The notes under the pieces were generated by a model. That model was not told where the DNA came from and did no database searches. It saw only the letters and a list, made by a program, of their open reading frames with translations. Positions 16,223 through 20,142 of a stretch of DNA of 20,142 nt are shown piece after piece. The position numbers and the translations under genes are program-made. Every line of letters starts with the position of its first letter. Within the stretch, counting starts at the first letter, position 1. The stretch comes from Flavobacteriales bacterium (GTDB lineage Bacteria; Bacteroidota; Bacteroidia; Flavobacteriales; TMED113): contig NZUB01000008.1 in the NCBI GenBank assembly GCA_002696965.1, positions 1 through 20,142 of the forward strand, given 5' to 3'.

Positions 16223-16417
16223 ACATATAAATATAAAGAATTATCTTTTAACAGATGAGATTTATTTTTTATATAAAAAAAATTATATTTAAAATAATAT
16301 TTTTCTAATTACCATAGTGAGAAGAGCAATTTCGTTAATATTTGCAATCAGAACAGGTACAAATAAGAAATTATAAAAAAGAACTAGATCATATATACTT
16401 ATTTAAATCAAAATAAT

Positions 16418-17134
16418 ATGCAAAACAAAAAAAAAAACGTAACTAAATTTGATTATACGATACTTATATTGTCAATATATGTTATTATAGAATTTTGGAT
16501 TTGGGTTGTTATTGGAGATAAATTATCAGAAAAAACACTTAAAATATTAACTATTATTGATATTAGTGTATGCATGATTTTTATTTATGATTTTATAAAA
16601 AGACTTAAGCTCGCTGTAAATAAGCCAAAATTTATCTTGTACAACTGGATGGATATAGCAGGCTCAATACCACTTGTATATGCACTACATCCGTTTAGAC
16701 TTTTTAGAATTATTCGAATTTTTCGAGCAATAAAAAGTGTTAAAAACATATTGAATTTCACTAGAAAAAATCGAGCATCTATATTTCACACATCACTTAT
16801 TGGCTCATTTCTTATATGTTTTATAACTACAATATCTATTTACATACTAGAAAAGGATATAGAAACATCACAACTGAACACTCTAGAAGAATGCTTATGG
16901 TGGACATTGTACACTTTTTCCTCAATTGGCTATCAAGATATTATACCAGTTAGCGCAGCAGCTAAAATCTTTGCCTTACTACTTGCAGGAGGCGGTATTA
17001 TATTATTAGCAACCACATTAAGTCTTTTCTTAGACGACACTATACAAGATGAAGAAATAGAACGAAAGCTTGATCAAAAACAAATACAACTAGATCGATT
17101 AGAAAAAAAAATTGATGATTTACTCAAAAAATAA
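16418..17134 (+). CDS. Six-TM voltage-sensor ion channel with atypical selectivity filter
   Basis: This 238-residue monomer of a tetrameric cation channel has S1 (13-32), S2 (43-60), S3 (71-90), S4 (91-110), S5 (122-143), a pore loop and S6 (182-205). S4 has R94, R97, R100, R103, K106 and K109 at exact three-residue spacing, a textbook voltage sensor. The pore reads FSSIGYQDIIP (167-177), whereas potassium channels normally have TVGYGD. Gly171 and Tyr172 are kept but Gln173 replaces the second Gly, so ion selectivity is uncertain. A charged C-terminal coiled coil (about 208-238) likely aids tetramer assembly. An 11-A run covers codons 4-7 (16427-16437). The CNNM-type transporter gene follows 134 bp downstream on the same strand. 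Confidence 0.85.
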   Translation: MQNKKKNVTKFDYTILILSIYVIIEFWIWVVIGDKLSEKTLKILTIIDISVCMIFIYDFIKRLKLAVNKPKFILYNWMDIAGSIPLVYALHPFRLFRIIRIFRAIKSVKNILNFTRKNRASIFHTSLIGSFLICFITTISIYILEKDIETSQLNTLEECLWWTLYTFSSIGYQDIIPVSAAAKIFALLLAGGGIILLATTLSLFLDDTIQDEEIERKLDQKQIQLDRLEKKIDDLLKK

Positions 17135-17268
17135 AAAGTTGGAAAAGCCTACTACCCCACTCTATTTAACAAATCATAGTATTTTGAAAAAATAAATTTT
17201 GCGGTGTTTATCAACTAGTTACATCTAAATATAAAAATTGATAAATTAATTGTATTTTTAAATCAAAT

Positions 17269-18309
17269 ATGAGTGCATTAATTTTTTATTTATTTCTCGC
17301 ATTATTTGTGTCTTTTATATGCTCATTAACTGAATCTGTCCTTCTTTCAACACCACAAACATTTTTAATAACAATTAAAGACAAAGAAAAGTGGGCAAAT
17401 TCATTTATCAAATTTAAATCACACATTGATAAACCTTTATCTGCTATTTTATCACTCAATACAGTTGCTCATACTATTGGCGCAGCAGGAGTTGGAGCTG
17501 AAGCAACAAAATTATTTGGAGATGCTTCATTGGGAGTTGTATCTGGAGTACTAACAATTTTAATATTGGTTATAACAGAAATTATTCCCAAAACAATGGG
17601 TGCTAGATATTGGAAAAGTTTAGCAAAATTAACATTACATATAATAAATATTATGTTGTTTATAACATATCCCCTTGTGGTGCTTTCAACAAAAATCACG
17701 AAGCTAATATCTAACAATAAAAAAGAAAGTATTACTAGCAGAGAAGAAATTGCGGCATTAGCAGATATTGGCACTGATCAAGGTGTGTTTTCTGAAAAAG
17801 AAAATAAAATTATTCAAAATATACTCAAGCTTAAAAACATTAAAGTAACTCAAATCATGACCCCTAGAGTGGTAGTAACCTCTATAGACGAAAATTTAAC
17901 ACTAAAAGACTTTCAAAATGACAAAAAATACTTAAGTTTTTCACGTATCCCGACCTACTCTAAACAAAATGAAAAAATTACCGGTTACATTTTTTTACAA
18001 GATATTTTAGAAAAATTATCAGAACAAAAAAATCACAAATTACTAATTAAAGAATTTAAGCGTAATATTTTAACCATACCATCTAGTATAACATTGTTTA
18101 ATTTATGGGATCAAATCCTAGAAAGAAAAGAACATATATCAATAATAATTGATGAATATGGAGGACTTGCCGGCATTGTTACAATGGAAGACATTATTGA
18201 AACTTTAATTGGTCTAGAAATTACAGACGAAAATGACACAGTCATAGATATGCAAAAATATGCTAAAAGTCAGTGGAAGAATAAACAAAAATATTTAAAA
18301 AAAAAATAA
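17269..18309 (+). CDS. CNNM/DUF21-CBS membrane protein (CorB/CorC-like)
   Basis: The 346-residue protein has an N-terminal CNNM (DUF21) membrane domain (about 1-145) with SLTESVLLS (19-27), SLNTVAHTIGAAGVG and TEIIPKT (103-109). A linker and a tandem CBS pair (about 193-320) follow, with IMTPR (196-200), SRIPTY (225-230), and IIDEYGGLAGIVTMEDIIETLIG (293-315, key IDEYGG and TMED). It lacks the C-terminal CorC/HlyC transporter-associated domain, and the protein ends in a Lys-rich tail encoded by a 10-A run. The family exports magnesium or is involved in magnesium/cobalt balance, with CBS domains sensing ATP-Mg. It is downstream of the channel gene on the same strand and may be related to ion homeostasis. 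Confidence 0.9.
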   Translation: MSALIFYLFLALFVSFICSLTESVLLSTPQTFLITIKDKEKWANSFIKFKSHIDKPLSAILSLNTVAHTIGAAGVGAEATKLFGDASLGVVSGVLTILILVITEIIPKTMGARYWKSLAKLTLHIINIMLFITYPLVVLSTKITKLISNNKKESITSREEIAALADIGTDQGVFSEKENKIIQNILKLKNIKVTQIMTPRVVVTSIDENLTLKDFQNDKKYLSFSRIPTYSKQNEKITGYIFLQDILEKLSEQKNHKLLIKEFKRNILTIPSSITLFNLWDQILERKEHISIIIDEYGGLAGIVTMEDIIETLIGLEITDENDTVIDMQKYAKSQWKNKQKYLKKK

Positions 18310-18321
18310 CACAATAAATTT

Positions 18322-18342
18322 ATTTCAGATGATAAATGAAAT
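18322..18342. terminator. Weak hairpin between convergent genes
   Basis: ATTTCA (18322-18327) pairs with TGAAAT (18337-18342) across a 9-nt loop in the 45-bp gap between the convergent stops at 18309 and 18355. On the plus strand TATTTTG follows. The stem is short, so this is a tentative transcription-end site. Confidence 0.25.
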
Positions 18343-18354
18343 TATTTTGAGTAG

Positions 18355-19344
18355 TTAATAATAACTAAAACCTATCCGACAATACACTGGAAGGTGATCG
18401 GAAAATCCACCATACCAATTGTTACCACCAAACGACCTACTAGGATAGACTTCTCCTTTTTTATTTGTGAATAGCATGAAATCTTTTTGAAATGCACCCA
18501 CAGATAATAATCTCATATTAGATGTTTTACTTTTAGAAATTATAATCTGATCTAACCAATTCCAATCACCTCTATAATTATAAGAACCTTGACCCAAAAC
18601 TAAATCTGTAGCCATAAGATTAATTAAGTCATCTTGAACTAAAAATTTAGATAAACTTTCATTAGATGGATAATCATTAAAATCTCCCATAATTAATATG
18701 TATTCATCTTTTGAAGTATTAAGATTAATATAATCTTTAAGTAGTTTTGCCACAAATACTCTTTTATGATTTGTTTCTTCTTGCCCCCCCCATCTAGATG
18801 GCCAATGATTCACAAAAATATTAATTACTTCATTTTTGAATTTTAATTTTGCATACACAATATCTCTAGTAGATCTATTAGCAGCTGGATTATCCACAAG
18901 GATAAAATCATGTTCTAATAACTGGAATTGATTATTAAATAATAAAGCACAATCGATACCTCTACTATCAGGACTATCTTGATGAATAATACTATAATTA
19001 TGATTACTGAAAGTCGGTGTTTTTAAAAGGTCATCAATTACTAATTTATTTTCCACTTCACACAAACCAATAATATCAGGCATTTTATCATTATTTTCAT
19101 CCTGAATAATTCTAGAAAAAACCTTTGCTAATTGATTTAATTTATAATTATATCTATAAGTATTCCATTTTTTTTCACTATCTGGTAGAAATTCAATGTC
19201 TTTAGTAGTGGCATTATTAATAGTATCAAAAAGATTCTCCACATTATAAAACACAGCAAATATAGTTTCATCTGAAAAACTTTTTTTACTATTTTGAGAA
19301 ACAACTAATAGAGGAAAAAGTAATAGTATCAGTATTTTTTTCAT
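18355..19344 (-). CDS. Secreted endonuclease/exonuclease/phosphatase-fold protein
   Basis: This 329-residue protein has a signal peptide (MKKILILLLFPLLVVSQ) and a complete EEP fold. Catalytic and metal motifs are YNVEN (33-37, Asn34), CEVEN (95-99, Glu96 as metal ligand), RGID (128-131), VNHWPSRWGG (178-187), MGDFNDYP (219-226, active Asp and Asn) and FSDHLPV (314-320, catalytic His317). Exported members of this family in Bacteroidota are probably extracellular nucleases or phosphodiesterases that release phosphate or nucleotides from DNA; the exact substrate cannot be told. ATG 19344 was chosen since it starts the signal peptide. The gene is divergent from the ABC-F gene, with 192 bp between them. 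Confidence 0.88.
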   Translation of the reverse strand: MKKILILLLFPLLVVSQNSKKSFSDETIFAVFYNVENLFDTINNATTKDIEFLPDSEKKWNTYRYNYKLNQLAKVFSRIIQDENNDKMPDIIGLCEVENKLVIDDLLKTPTFSNHNYSIIHQDSPDSRGIDCALLFNNQFQLLEHDFILVDNPAANRSTRDIVYAKLKFKNEVINIFVNHWPSRWGGQEETNHKRVFVAKLLKDYINLNTSKDEYILIMGDFNDYPSNESLSKFLVQDDLINLMATDLVLGQGSYNYRGDWNWLDQIIISKSKTSNMRLLSVGAFQKDFMLFTNKKGEVYPSRSFGGNNWYGGFSDHLPVYCRIGFSYY

Positions 19345-19395
19345 ATAGCAAATATACATATTATAAAAAAGAGAAGAAAAGTAATAGTATCAGTA
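19316..19395. repeat. 19-bp exact direct repeat, 61-bp period, across the start of the EEP gene
   Basis: AAAAGTAATAGTATCAGTA occurs at 19316-19334, within the signal-peptide codons of the EEP gene, and again at 19377-19395, in the non-coding region upstream. The preceding GAG-GAAAA stretch is also similar, with a small indel. It looks like the remnant of a local duplication at the gene's 5' end. The second copy also forms a small hairpin, TCAGTA/TACTGA (19390-19395 with 19401-19406). Confidence 0.6.
19349..19356 (-). promoter_or_regulatory. Predicted -7 promoter element of the EEP gene
   Basis: On the minus strand TATATTTG (19356-19349) matches TAnnTTTG exactly and ends 5 bp before the ATG at 19344, which would put the transcript start at or next to the start codon. 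No -33 TTTG is present at the usual spacing. Confidence 0.35.
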
Positions 19396-19497
19396 AATTA
19401 TACTGAAATTATAAAAAAAATTCACTTGGATTATCATCCTGCGATATCTCAATATGAAAATTAATACTTCAACAAAAAGAAAAGACATATTTTAGAA

Positions 19498-19505
19498 TAT
19501 ATTTG
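19498..19505 (+). promoter_or_regulatory. Predicted -7 promoter element of the ABC-F gene
   Basis: TATATTTG matches TAnnTTTG exactly and lies 31 bp upstream of the ATG at 19537, giving a leader of about 25 nt. No -33 TTTG is seen. Confidence 0.45.
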
Positions 19506-19536
19506 CAATCTTATAATTATAATAAATTTTGATATA

Positions 19537-20142
19537 ATGATTTCAGTAAATAATTTAACTCTGCAATACGGAAAAAGAGTTTTATTTGACAATGTAAACT
19601 TAAAGTTTGAAGGAGAAAGGTGTTATGGTATTATTGGAGCAAATGGTGCCGGAAAATCTACATTTTTGAAAATTTTAAACTCTGAAATTGAACCTAACTA
19701 CGGAACTGTATCAATTGAAAAAGAAAAAAGAATATCTGTTCTCAAACAAAATCATTTTGAATATGACGAAGTTTCTTTATTAGAAACTGTAATGATGGGA
19801 CATCAAGAACTGTGGAATGTCACACAAGATAAAAATAAAATTTATTCAAAACCTGATTTTAATGAGGATGATGGAATAGAAGTAGCAAAGCTAGAGGAAA
19901 AGTTTGAAAAAATGAACGGATGGAATGCAGAGTCAGATGCTGGCAACATGTTAAATGGCATGGGTATTCTTACTAATCAACATAATTTGCTCATGAAAAA
20001 TGTTGAACCTAGTGTAAAAGTCAAAGTTTTACTAGCTCAATCCTTATTTGGTGAACCAGATTATTTAATTCTAGATGAGCCAACTAATAATCTAGACTCT
20101 AAAACTATATATTGGCTAGAGGAATTTTTATTAAGATTTAAA
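19537..20142 (+). CDS. ABC-F family ATPase (YbiT-like), N-terminal part (truncated by window edge)
   Basis: An ATG at 19537 opens a frame that runs off the right edge, with 202 residues visible. It begins MISVNNLTLQYGKRVLFDNV, followed by Walker A GANGAGKST (34-42) and Walker B LILDEPTNNLD (about 177-187). The signature region reads VEPSVKVKVLLAQ (156-168) in place of LSGGEK; degenerate signatures here are typical of the YbiT/YkpA branch of ABC-F proteins. No membrane segment is present. ABC-F proteins act on the ribosome in translation regulation or antibiotic protection, and YbiT-type members are housekeeping. The second ATPase domain is beyond the window. Confidence 0.9.
   Translation, partial: MISVNNLTLQYGKRVLFDNVNLKFEGERCYGIIGANGAGKSTFLKILNSEIEPNYGTVSIEKEKRISVLKQNHFEYDEVSLLETVMMGHQELWNVTQDKNKIYSKPDFNEDDGIEVAKLEEKFEKMNGWNAESDAGNMLNGMGILTNQHNLLMKNVEPSVKVKVLLAQSLFGEPDYLILDEPTNNLDSKTIYWLEEFLLRFK

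Noticed and set aside
16156..16417. Possible small RNA or riboswitch in the 262-bp spacer
   Set aside because: Apart from the inverted repeats near 16172-16223, the sequence is featureless AT-rich DNA with no strong fold or terminator visible by eye.
17469..17774. Antisense ORF within the CNNM gene
   Set aside because: It is a shadow of conserved membrane-domain codons and is Ala/Ile-rich by codon mirroring.

Overview
This AT-rich window (roughly 30% GC by eye) comes from the chromosome of a Bacteroidota bacterium, most likely a marine or aquatic member of the Flavobacteriales. The evidence is the TonB-dependent receptor with a carboxypeptidase-like N-terminal domain, a surface protein with a type IX secretion (T9SS) sorting tail, many lipoproteins with short lipobox signals, no Shine-Dalgarno sequences, and exact copies of the Bacteroidota promoter element TAnnTTTG upstream of several genes. 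No rRNA, tRNA, CRISPR array, insertion sequence, phage gene or recognisable defence system was seen. Coding density is high and no gene-free stretch exceeds 300 bases.

Layout: (a) 1-1940 is a probable metal or heme block. A TonB-dependent receptor (cut by the left edge) lies 3 bp downstream of a Fur-family regulator. That pair is divergent from a MerC-domain membrane protein. A perfect inverted repeat between them overlaps both predicted promoters and is the best operator candidate in the window. A SOUL heme-binding-like protein follows, convergent with the MerC gene. (b) 1952-4883 holds a secreted M28 aminopeptidase with a PDZ domain. It is divergent from a TolB-like beta-propeller lipoprotein gene that is interrupted by one in-frame TAG, where a tryptophan is expected. 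A small secreted protein of unknown function follows. (c) 4967-10739 is a leftward run: CotH-kinase/lamin-tail/T9SS surface protein, DUF3089 lipoprotein hydrolase, patatin-like phospholipase, PurT and a DUF805 membrane protein. A strong 13-bp hairpin separates it from block b. (d) 10797-13747 holds an M3 peptidyl-dipeptidase lipoprotein and a HupE/UreJ-type membrane protein. (e) 13807-20142 holds a membrane-anchored TolB-N-like/TPR protein, a six-TM ion channel with a textbook voltage sensor but an unusual SIGYQD filter, a CNNM/CBS transporter, a secreted endonuclease/exonuclease/phosphatase protein, and the start of an ABC-F ATPase.

Most of this is ordinary flavobacterial chromosome: envelope proteins, secreted hydrolases and housekeeping enzymes. 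I found no convincing new multi-gene system. The points most worth a second look are the single-stop pseudogene (or readthrough gene), the Fur/MerC/TonB-receptor locus with its promoter-overlapping palindrome, the channel's filter, and several inverted or direct repeats next to gene starts.
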